Source of the DNA: Neospora caninum Liverpool
Lineage: Eukaryota > Apicomplexa > Conoidasida > Eucoccidiorida > Sarcocystidae
Direction of reading: 5' to 3'
Assembly: GCF_000208865.1 (NCBI RefSeq)
Contig: NC_018397.1
Span: 4,059,748-4,123,747, forward strand
Length of the DNA: 64,000 bases
In this document: positions 37,501-47,700 of the stretch, one piece after another
Position numbering within the stretch: position 1 is the stretch's first letter
Layout of the letters: every line of letters begins with the position of its first letter
Notes under the pieces: generated by a model
Seen by the model: the letters and a program-made list of their open reading frames with translations, nothing else
Databases searched by the model: none
What the model was told of the DNA's origin: nothing
Translations under genes and position numbers: made by a program

Positions 37501-40267
37501 TGGCCTCTCTCTCGGACGCTTCGACCGCTGCTGTCTCTCGTTCGGCCGCCCTCGCTTCGCTCTCTCCCCGCCGGCTCCGGAAGGCGCCTGCCTCTCTCGC
37601 TCTCACCTCCAGTGAACTGTGTGGGGTGCTCATGGCGCTTGCCTCCCTGACTGCGTGCACGCCGCACCTCCTCGCGCAGTTTCTCCTGTGCGTCCTCGAA
37701 CGCTCAGCTGGGTTCCGAGACAGAGACGAAAAAGGAGACTTCCCGGTGAGGCAAAGAGACCCTCCCCGTCGGGGCTCCTCTCTCTTTTGCTGTTTCCGAT
37801 TTCGCCTTCTTTTCGGCCCCGCGCTTTTTTGGCTCCAAGCCCGCGTCGGATGTCTCCGCGGCGAGGCGCCGTCGGGCGGCGCATGGAAAGCGGAAACTGA
37901 CCGTCGGCGAGAATATTCGACAGATGACAGAAAAGTGGAGCGAGGAGGGGCGTTCGGATGAGCTGCGGCGCAGACTGCCAAAAAGCACTAGGATTCGAAG
38001 GAGGGAATGCTCCTCGACGTTTTTGTCTCATCCAAGTGTTTCGTCTCCTCTTGTCCCTTGCTCTTCTCAGGTCACGCTCTCCCTCAGCCACACGCTCCAG
38101 TTTCTTCATACCTACACCGTCGTTTTCGTCATTCCTCAAAGTCCTACATCTGTCCTGTGGAACACGGTTCCGTCGTCCTCTTCACCTTCTTCGTCTTCTT
38201 CATCTTCTTCGTCTTCTTGGCCTGTACCTGTTTCGTCTGCCTTCTGGTTTCTCCTTCCCGCAACTTCTTCCTTTCTTCTCTCCTCTTTCTCGGACTGCCC
38301 TCGCTCTTCTGGGCACGCGCCACTTGAGCTTCTCCACGCTTCGCACCGGCTGCTTCTTCAGCGGCTTGGCGATTTCTCGGAGGACTTGCTTTTGCCGCTT
38401 TTGCGCGTTCACCACAGTCTCCTGCTTCAGCACGCGCTCGATTGCATGCCTGCATCCGAAACGAAGAACATGGAGGCGAAGCTGCAGACGCCCGGGCAGA
38501 AGGCGCGCGGCGGTCTCCGCGGCGATGGCGAGAAGCCGGCGGAGAGCGCGGAAAACAGAGACAAATCTGCTTCGGCTGATACTCGGAGCCGAGACGAACA
38601 TACGGGACAGGACATACTAACAAAGGGCCAAGACGGAGAAGGAGACGGAGGAAGGAGAGATGGGAGACCGGTCGACGACGAGGCCGCGGATGTGCGAGAA
38701 GATGGAGTTCTCGACCTGAGTGAACGCGAGACGGAGAAGAAGGTCCAGCATCTGATTCTCTCTCTCCGAGCCTCGGCCTTGGGCGTCTTCGATTTCCCTT
38801 TCCTTTCAGAGGGGAACGCCGAACGGCGATGGAAGGCAGAATCCTACATGCGGTGAGGCAGGGGGGAAACGTCCGCTCGGCGCAGTCTGGACGATCGAAA
38901 AAGCGAACAGCGTACACAGCCGAAAGACTCTTTTGGTCTGACCAGTCACTTCCACAGACACGTGGACACTTAGACCGAAGGACGTAGATGGAAAGGCGAG
39001 GCGAAGCGGAACGGAGATTGATCCTGGAGGATAAATATACACGCAGGCAAACGAAGCAACGGCGCAAGTGGAGGCAGATAGCGAGACAGGCTTCCCACGT
39101 AGGTCGATTCAGGCTTATGAGACACCGCTGCAGTGTATTCGGGAGAGTGAGGGCAGAACGCGGGACACTGAAGGAAGTTGAAAAGAAGCGAGGCGACGCC
39201 GCCACAGGTTGGAAAGGAGAGCGGTGTGTACCGCTTGTTGCGTGTTTTCTATGTTTCCGCTTCCCATGTTTTCTTCTTCGTGCTGTCTCTGTCTTTCCTT
39301 GCACTCTCTCGGCGGTTTGTCGGTTTGTCTCTGCTGCTGGGTCTGTCTCCCCTTGCGTCCCGGCGTCTGGAAGTCGACCCCGCCTTTGCCATGTTCTTCT
39401 TCGAGGTGCGTTACCGTTTTCCGCTTCTCGCGTTCGGCTGTCTTTACGCACAGAACGCTGCCTCGCTCCCTGCTGCGGCAGGCTCGGGACCTCGTCCGGG
39501 GCATGCAACCCTTTCTTAATGCGGCAAACCCTGAGGAAGAAGAGGTACTCTGGCAGGTCTGTTCTCCTACGGCACACACGGAGCGTGTGTCATTGCCCCC
39601 GGCTTCGTCCGCCTCTCCGCCATCGTCGGCGTCTTGCCGCGTGTCGGAAGGCGAAGAGCGACGGGGGGAAAGAGCGCAAAACCCAGAAAAAGAAGAGTTT
39701 CATTTCTTTGAGGCGCTGGCCGACCCATCTCGGACTCTCGACACAAGACACCATCTTCAGTCCGTTACGCTTGCCACAACCCACGCTTCTTCCTCTTCGT
39801 CCTCTGTTTCATCTGCGTCTTCATCGCGATTCCCTCGTGCGACTTTCTCACCTAAAAGTTCGCGCTACCATGCAGACGTGTTGGACACCCTGCGGCGCGT
39901 GCTGCTCGCGGAGCTTTTTAAAGAAGAAAGTCTTCCGCTGCCGACCTTCTCGCCGCCTCCTTCGTCGCCTGCGTGCGACGCCCCAGGCCCCGAGGACGAG
40001 GCGGTGGCGCGGGGAGACGGCGACAGAGAAGGAGGGAAGGCGAGAGAGAGAAGAGAGAGACAGCAAAGAGACGAAACTGAAGGTGACCGCCACTGTCACG
40101 AACTCGCGAACAGGCAAGTCGTTGACGTTCAGGAAAGCCATGGAAGGCTCAAAGACGACAGACAGGCGTTGCTCTCCCTGAGGGACGTGCAAGTCTTCTC
40201 CGAAGTGAGGGTCTATCCGTGGTATATCGACCTCGTCATTGTCAACGGGTCCGCTCTCAATAAATGA
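27371..40267 (+). CDS. Very large helical-repeat protein, possible organellar RNA-binding (RAP/FASTK-like) factor
   Basis: The exons are 27371-31297, 31784-32953, 33427-35661, 36002-36220, 36618-36807, 37294-37745, 38071-38852 and 39454-40267, joining in phase to about 3262 residues. I do not recognise a named family. The N-terminus (MYIRKRLRLLAP) is basic, hydrophobic and lacks acidic residues for some distance, like a mitochondrial presequence. Separated by low-complexity Ser/Pro/Arg inserts are recurrent helical segments of one pattern: LSGRDLEEICACLLVHVRL, LNGQDLSMILDAFIKMRL, LHPHSLVALVHGSCEL, FEPSHISVLLAAYANLHI, LSTRKLEEICAS, LLDIATLSHAFLK, LTSSELCGVLMALASL. This resembles the heptatricopeptide/FASTK-type repeats of apicomplexan mitochondrial RNA-binding proteins. 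The C-terminus (VRVYPWYIDLVIV) resembles the first strand of a RAP domain but stops soon after. Donor GTCTGA after 36220 is weak. ATG at 27371 has A at -3. Confidence 0.7.
31554..31602. repeat. (TA)n(GT)n microsatellite in intron 1 of the large helical-repeat gene
   Basis: About 38 bases of TA are followed by a short GT run. They lie in the 486-base intron between 31298 and 31783, which also carries a short TATC run near 31375. Confidence 0.9.
34966..35110 (+). repeat. In-frame Ser/Leu/Ala/Val coding repeat (TCTTCC-type)
   Basis: Imperfect pyrimidine units encode repeated SSSSLA and SSSSLV blocks in exon 3 of the large helical-repeat gene. On the opposite strand the same tract gives long E/R-rich frames, which are shadows. 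Confidence 0.88.
35836..35881. repeat. 23-base tandem duplication in an intron
   Basis: Two identical adjacent 23-base units (35836-35858, 35859-35881, each beginning GCCTCTTGCGTC) lie in the intron after exon 3 of the large helical-repeat gene. Confidence 0.85.
36384..36476. repeat. (TA)n microsatellite cluster in intron 4 of the large helical-repeat gene
   Basis: Interrupted TATA runs separated by single G or C bases fill the middle of the 397-base intron 36221-36617. Confidence 0.88.
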
Positions 40268-41785
40268 CTGCAGAGAACGAGACATGTCAGACACAGAGAG
40301 ACAATGGCGGTTTCGAAGTAATTACCGGCGGCAAAAGGGTTGGGAGGCTGAAAAGAAAATTCGGAGGGTCTTCGCGTCGTTGCTGACTCGGGAAACGTGG
40401 GATCCGTCAAAGCGTCACCCGGCGCATGCACCACCGCCGTTTTCTACGCGTGGAAAGGCAGAGGGGCGCTGGGGCCGTGTTGATGCGCGCGAGGACTCAG
40501 AAAGGACAACCGGCGACGCAGCAATCGGGGCGCTTCAGGCGAGGCAGGCACCCGCTGGTTTGAAAGCGGCATCCCAGGCAGCGCCGCCGGCAAGCCTAGC
40601 AGAAGAGACGTGCACGGCCGATCCTTTTGAGAGAACGCAGATGAGCGAGAGACAGAAAAGAGACAGACCGAAGATGAGACAGAGCGCGAAACGAGAAACC
40701 GAGGCGAGGAGAAGAGAGAAAACACGAGAGAGAGAAGAGAGAGAAGCAGCAAGCCGTAGAGACGAAACAGTAGACACATCAAGAAGAGAAGGGACGAGAT
40801 AGAGAACACATGGAAGCGAGAGAGGGAGAGACGGGTATGCGACCAAAGACAGAGAAAGGCGGTCGGAAAGGACGACAATAGAGATGAGAGCACGCCGATG
40901 CAAAAAGACCTGGAAACGAGAGAAGCGGAATCACTTGAGGTACATGGCAGCCATTGGCAACTCGATGGAGCGAGTGGAAGAACAAAGCGAAAATCCGCCA
41001 GCGGCTCCTCTGCTTCGGCGAAGAAAGAGGAAACCGAAGCGCCGAGGCAGAGAGACACCAAAACGAGAGAAAAGCAAAGAGCGCACGTCCCTTGCGTTTG
41101 CAGTTCGGAAGGCAGCGATCCTCGACACCCTTGCGAGGGGAGAGGAGGACATTGAAAAAACCGTTTGACAAGACCTTTTGTTCGTCGAGCGTCCAATTCG
41201 TTTCACACACGTTGCGTCAAACGAGCAGAGACAACAACCACAGTGAGGAGAGCGATGAAAACGCCTTTCCCTCCCTCTCTTTCTCAATTGCTAAATATCT
41301 CTCCCATGCACAAAGAGCCATTGTGCATCCCCAAGACAGCGGTTTGTGCACCAGAAGACTCAGACACAAAAAATTTCCCTCAGTCCATACACACATGTAT
41401 CTATCATAGACATAGCTCGCAGAAATGCATGTCCCTACTTATATGCATGCATTTCCGGGAAGTCGATATATATATATATATATATACATACATACATATC
41501 TTTGAACGCTAGTACATATGTCGGCACAATGTGGATATATGTCCAGTGAGACCGTAGTACATATATATATATATATATATATATGAAATGAATGGAGGTG
41601 CGCAGACGCATAGACACGTGCGTGTCTCCATCAATGCTGCGTTGGTGAGAGAACAGGAGAGGCCACGTTGGGATCCGTAAGCCTCTAGACGCCACCGAGT
41701 GCTTGGTAGATAAGGTGAAAGACAGCTTGGGAGAGAGCGTCTCGATCACTTCGAACTCGTGTCACGGAACCCGGAAGGTTGCGAA
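40268..41785. other. Convergent intergenic region (both 3' ends)
   Basis: The plus gene ending at 40267 and the minus-strand ligase ending at 41786 converge here. The first 900 bases are purine-rich (AGAGAGA, GAAGAG) and give a plus frame to 40802 with no domain. Two (TA)n microsatellites occur at 41466-41486 and 41561-41584. I see no gene. An extra 3' exon of the helical-repeat gene cannot be excluded. Confidence 0.55.
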
Positions 41786-44700
41786 TCAGCAGATTCGCTC
41801 GCTCTCCCCAATCGGGGCAGCGTTCCTGTCTCTCGCAGGGGGGGGTAAGTGACTGGTCTCCCGCGGCGACAGCGAGGAGACGGACGCATTTGAAAATGCA
41901 GGAGACGGGGCAGTTGGAAACTTAGCCTGACTCGCAGGAGACGCGGGAGAGCAGAGGGCGGCCCTGAGGGAGACAGCGGAGACACCCGGGGCGAGAGGGT
42001 GCGGCAAAGGCTGCTTGCAATTCCCCCGGCAGTAGGCAGCAAGGAGCAGAAGTTCGCGCACGTTCTCATCATCCGCGAACACGAAGGAGAGGCGAGAACG
42101 AAGCGTCTCTGGAAGAGACAGGAAGGCGACTTTCATTTCTTCAGGAGTCTCTGGGAGGCTCCTCAGGAAGGCCGATGGGGAGAAGGACGACTGGGGATCG
42201 GAATGGAGAAGCGTTGCAAGCGAACACGCAGACGCCGGCAAAGACGAAGAAAACGAGGAACCCGAAGGCGGGAAAGAAGCTTCACCAGACTTCAGCGAAG
42301 ACGCCACAGGGGCCGAAAAGCCCCGCGGCACTCCGTCATCCATTCCCCGAAGTGTGTGACCTTCCTTCCTGATATGTTGTCTTTCTGCTTCGCCTCGACC
42401 CTCGCTCGCTTCGCGGTCACCTGTTCCCTCTCTTGGCCCTTGTTTTCTTTCTCCGCTTCCGTCTTCTTCTCCGTCGTTTTCGCCCTTCTCTAGAGCGTCT
42501 CGCAGCCATCTCAGGAAGTGAAGTAGGCCCTCGACCGTCTCGCCACAGGCCTGGGCGACTTGCTTCGAGGCACGGAGGCCGAGACGCTCGACCGAGAGAG
42601 CAAAAATGAGCGTGTGAAGAGGCACGCCCTCTTCGCACCTGTCCACGACTCTCTTCACCAAACTCTCCCACCCCCGAAGGAGAGGAATGCCCGAGCGACA
42701 TCCGCGCCTTGTCTTTCCCTCGCCGAGACACTCTGCGCCAGCGCTGTCGCCCTTGCCCAACTTTTCTCCGAGTATAAGCCGCGGCGCCGCGAGCAAGGCC
42801 GAGGGCGGCAGACGAGCGTTGGGTGACGGAGATCGACCTGCAGACGGCGAGGTGAGGCCGAGGACTTTCGGAATGATTCGCGGGTCGTCGAGCTCGGACC
42901 CCCTGAGGAAGACGGGGGGAGGGCGATTGCTGTCGCTTTGCGGCCTGCAAACATCGAAGAGCGACGGCAGCTTTTCGATTTGGTCCTCTCCCGCTTTTGC
43001 TCTGCGTGTGCGAGTTCGCGGCGCCGGTGCGTGTTCTCCCTCCGCGTGCTCTCGAAACAGACAACCCTGCGGAGAGGCTCGAAAATCAGCAGGGGAGCGG
43101 GAAGAAGACGCGGAGGCTTCTCCTTGACGTGCATGCGTGGGAAAGGGCCCATCCGCTGGACAGGCGTCAGTCGGCGACTTGCCAAGTCCCGGGTCGTTCT
43201 TCCTGGTGTCGCGTCGCAGTCTGTTTCCGGCTTTGGGTGTCTCGGCAGGCGTTGAGGCGAAAATCAGATGGCGCTTCTCGTGGTACAGAAAGCAGAGACG
43301 AAGGAAATCGGAGGGTCTCAGAAGAAGGCCGCTCGCATGCAGGTGAAAAAAGAACGTCGTCGGAGGCGCGCGAACGTTCAAGCATGCGCGGTCGAGGAGA
43401 CGAAGCAGAAGCCGCGACACCTGGCCTGGACAGGCTCGGCCGCGAGCGCAGCGAAACCGGCCCGCGTCAAAAACAGAAGTTGACGCAGATGTCCGAGAGG
43501 GAGAAGGAGAAGGAAACGGCGGAGGGGGAGACGAGCAGCGCAACGGAGAAGAAGACGAAGAGGGGGTAAGCTGAATCGAGTCTGATTCGCGGGCCTTGCC
43601 TTGGGGCTGCGGGGCGGGGACGAAGACGAGTGCGCTTCCACAGGAGGGACAGGAAACGTTGGAAGGCTCAGGCGCAGCTGGTAGCTTCGAGCCTGTCCGA
43701 TCGTCCGCGCCTGGAGCTTCAGGAGCCAGAGGAGCGTTCGCCGCCAGAGAAGCGGCAAAAGGCCCAGGCTGTGTTGCGAAAACGCCGCAAGGAGTCTGCC
43801 GACTGTCCACACACTGTGTCTGCTGCGCAGACACACCAGCCAGAAGGCGAGAATCTTCGCCAGCCAGAAGGCGAGAATCTTCGCCAGCCAGAAGGCGAGA
43901 ATCTTCGCCAGCCAGAAGGCGAGAATCTTCGCCAGCCAGAAGGCGAGAATCTTCGCCAGCCAGAAGGCGAGAATCTTCGCCAGCCAGAAGGCTTCTCCCT
44001 CGCAATCGACCTTCACTTCTGTCCGCTACAGCCGCGCCTCCAGCTCGCCTCTGTGCGGCAGGTGTTACTTCGAACTTTCCCCCTCCACAGTTAGCCGGAA
44101 ACGAGGCATCGACGCCGGAGCGAGGCGTTGCCGACGCTTCGTTCCTGTCTTTGCTTCGTTTCCTCTCGGCACCGTTCGAGCCAGTCTCCGCAGACACCCC
44201 GAGGGCCTCCTGAATCCCGACAATCAACGGCGTCGTGTGGCCGCTGAGGTGTACATACACCTCGTCGCCGACGGCGAGTCCACGGCGCGCCAGTGTCTCG
44301 ATCGTGCCGACGGAGGCTCGGGAAATTGTGAGGTTCCCGAGGCGCACGGGCTCCAGAGCGGCGACGACGTGGACGTAGCCGAACTGCCCGACAGAGAAGG
44401 CAAAATCGCGGATCCTCGAGAGCGCAAACGGCTGCGGGAATTTCCGCGCGAACGCCCACCGCGGCCCAGTCGCGCGGTTCCCAAGAAGCAGTTGCGCAGG
44501 CAGCGACAGCACTTTGAACACGACGCCGTCAGCAGGAACATCCGAAAGGGGGGGAAACGAAGTTGACGAGGACACAGGAAAAGCCCCTCCAGAAAACGAC
44601 GTTCCAGATGACGGCGAAGACGAACGCGCAGAGGAAGCAGACGCGAGCGAGGTCAGAGAGGACAAAGAAGACGAGGGAAAAGCGAGAGGGGGAGCTGAGG

Positions 44701-47700
44701 AGGAACAAGACTGCGGCTCTCCATGGGCACACGCTTTTGCTGACGGAAGCGAATGCGTTGCGTCTGCGGTTTCTGCATGTCCGACCTGGGGGCGGGCGTT
44801 CTCGTTTTGATCTCCGTTTACCGTTTCCGCTGTGACGTGCGTGTGAAAGAAAGCGAATGCGGAGTGCATTTCCTCGACAGTCGTGCAGACTCGGGTCTTA
44901 TCTCGAAACGTGGAAAATCCCAGACGCTCGAGGAAGAAAAGCAAATCATCTTGTGTGGCCAGTGTATGGACAACTCTGCGTTCGTGTTTCGTTTCTTCGC
45001 CGCCGTGTCGCTGACGGTCTCCTATGGATTCCTCAGAGTGCTGATGCTTGCGGGCAAGTCGGGAATCTGAGTCTGCAGCGCGCTGTGCCGAATCCGCGTC
45101 TTTAACTTCGAGCGAGAGAACCGGATCGCGAAATGGGGCCGCCGCCAGCGCGTCGGCTCCTGCTGTACGTACACCCGGAGGCGGACGGCTGTCATGGGGC
45201 GCCACCAGCACAGGCGAGCTTGCTTTGTCCGGAGAGCGTTCGGAATCGATTTCTGTTGTGTCACTCGCGACTTCTGCCGATTCGACGAGGCCGTAGGCTG
45301 CGAAGCAAAGAAGGTCGGCGTGCTCACCCGTATCCGCAATTCCCCTTGCCGCGTGCCTAGACAGAGAATGGAAAAAAAGGGAAAATGAGATGAAGCAGAG
45401 AGGGGAATGGAAAAAGAGGAAAACGAGAGCAAAAAGAAGCGGCCAAACGAAAACAGAGCGAGCATGACAGGGCGGGAAGACGAGAGTAAAAAGAAGACGA
45501 CGTTGATTAGCAGACGTCCAGGCATATAGCTCGAGATCACAGACCCCGCAGGTCCACGGCAAAACGAGAAGAGACAGATTCGCGCCACCGGGGGTTGGCG
45601 AAAGGGCGAGAGCAGCGCTAGGAGACAAATGAGCGCAGATCAGCGGTGAGCACCGAGTACTGCGAGAGAGAGGAAGAAGATCGCGATGGAGCAGGAAGCA
45701 GATACGTGAAACATAGAGTCGTGGGCCCGCAGGCGGGACAAAACGCAAATGTAGATTCAGCTATTTGCAGTAACCGACTTCAACAACGTTTTTCAGGAGT
45801 AGAGGAAGGCAAACGCCATAAAGATAGGTTTGCATGCAGGCACGCCCCTATGCACAGCTCGGAGACTTCGGAGCAATCGGCAGCAGCGCGGCGAGACAGA
45901 GGCAGGTGTATATCTGGAGTTGCCGAAACAGACAGGCAGCCTATGCTGGAGCGAACGGCGAAGAAGCAAATCACGCACCTTTCATGAAGGGGGGTATTTT
46001 TGCCTTCCTTTCGGCGGCGCTCCACGTAGTCTTGGAAGTTGGAGCGGGGCAAAAATAACTCGCCCCGAATCTGGCAACAGAAGCAGAGAGGCAAGACTCA
46101 CAGCTTCCCTTCGATCCATGCAGATGGGTGCGAACTCGATTCAGCTCCCCACGGTACACAACCATATACTCGCCCATGCTGGTGCACAGGAAAACAGTTA
46201 TATGCATGCAAATGTGTATCAGCATTTCATCGTATATATATATATATATATATATACATATCGCGATAGATAGATCTGCCTTTCCGGCATCCTCACACCC
46301 CTTTACCGGTGAGGGAAGCGAGAAAGAGGCGACAGGGGAGTGCCAAGAAACACGCAGAAGGGTACGCAGTTTCGCACCCCAATATACACGCAGGAATCCA
46401 ACCGATAGACACAGACACACAACATATATATGTATATATATATATATATGCATGGATGTGCATGCGGTTGTTTGCTTCACCTCCAGAAACTGGTTGGCGA
46501 GGGCACCCGGCGCAAGAGGCTGGGAGGTGAGGAGTCTCGTGGAGAAGGCGACCGGCAGGCGGCCTGCTTGGTGCATCACGCGGACGCTGTGAGAAATATC
46601 TTCGCCCCAGCTGCCGTTCCCCCTCGGCGATGCGTCGACAAGTTCCCAAAGAACCCGCGAGGAGAAGCGCGCGGGACGAGAACCGGCAAATGAAGCGAGA
46701 GATGCAGAAGAGGGAAACCCACAGGACGAAGAGGAGTGAGAGGCGTCGCGAGGGAGGGGCGATGCTCCGCTCCCTTGCAAAGGCGGGCGGGGAGCCGAGG
46801 GAGAATGCGAGGGCGACGCACACGCAGCGGCCGTCGTGTGGCGTGTCGGGGATCCGAGCGAGCCTGGAAAAGGAAATAGGGATCCAGAAGAAGAGGCGGT
46901 GACATCGACAACATTCGCGTCAGAGACCGGAGTGGAGCGAGACGGTGACGGAGGGGCCGAGTCGAGCAGCCGACCCTTGAAGCGAAGCGCACAGGAAATC
47001 CCGTCGATCTTTGGCTCGGCGAGAAATGCGAGGGGCAAAGCCAGCTGGGGTGTGACGGGGGCGCCTGTGGAAGGGGAATCCGACGCGGGACGCGACGGCG
47101 ACGAAACAGAGACAGGAGCACAAGGTGCCGGGGACGACTCGGGGAAGGCCGCCGTGGAGGGGCATGCGGCGCGACGAGAGACTGGGCCAAAGGAAGATGT
47201 CGCTGCAGGGTTCGCAGCTCCAGTAGGGCAGGCCGTGCGCCTTTCGGTCTCTTTCTTCTTTTTTCCCTTCGTCTCCTCTCGAAGAGGCCAGCGAAGCCCA
47301 AGAGGTCTGCGAAGCAAAGCGCGGCACCAGAGGACTCACAAGCAGGACGGGGCTGGCATGGAGGCAAAGAGAGGACTTTTTCAGCTTTCAGGGTCGCTTG
47401 TCCTCTCGCAGTCTGCGCGTGTCCCTCCCGTATAATACGGTGTCTCGCGCTGAGCGGCCTGACGCCCTCGTCAGGTTTACCGTTTTTAGACGCCTGAGTC
47501 GACAACGGTGGACGGAAGTGGTGTTTGATATCTCCGTTCCTTCGGTCGCGCCCCTTTGTTTCCTTCCGTTTTTCGTTGTCTCCGTTCGCCCTCATCTGCC
47601 GCGTGTTTCGCTCAGCATTCAGCCTCTTTCCGTATCTTTTGCCCCTTATTTTCGTCTGTGTTCCCGCTTCCCAGGTTTCCGTTCTCCGCGGGCTTCTCAC

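Noticed and set aside
40239..40802. Plus-strand frame after the helical-repeat gene, considered as its missing RAP exon or a separate gene
   Set aside because: It is Arg/Glu-rich with no RAP motif, overlaps the previous stop, and I find no acceptor that joins in phase.
41786..42400. Possible C-terminal BRCT domain of the ligase
   Set aside because: The tail is Ser/Pro-rich with no BRCT strand pattern or conserved Trp. I see no BRCT in the window.
43837..43980. Regular direct repeats that could be read as a CRISPR array
   Set aside because: The 24-base units are contiguous with no spacers, lie in frame inside a eukaryotic coding exon, and encode a repeated octapeptide.
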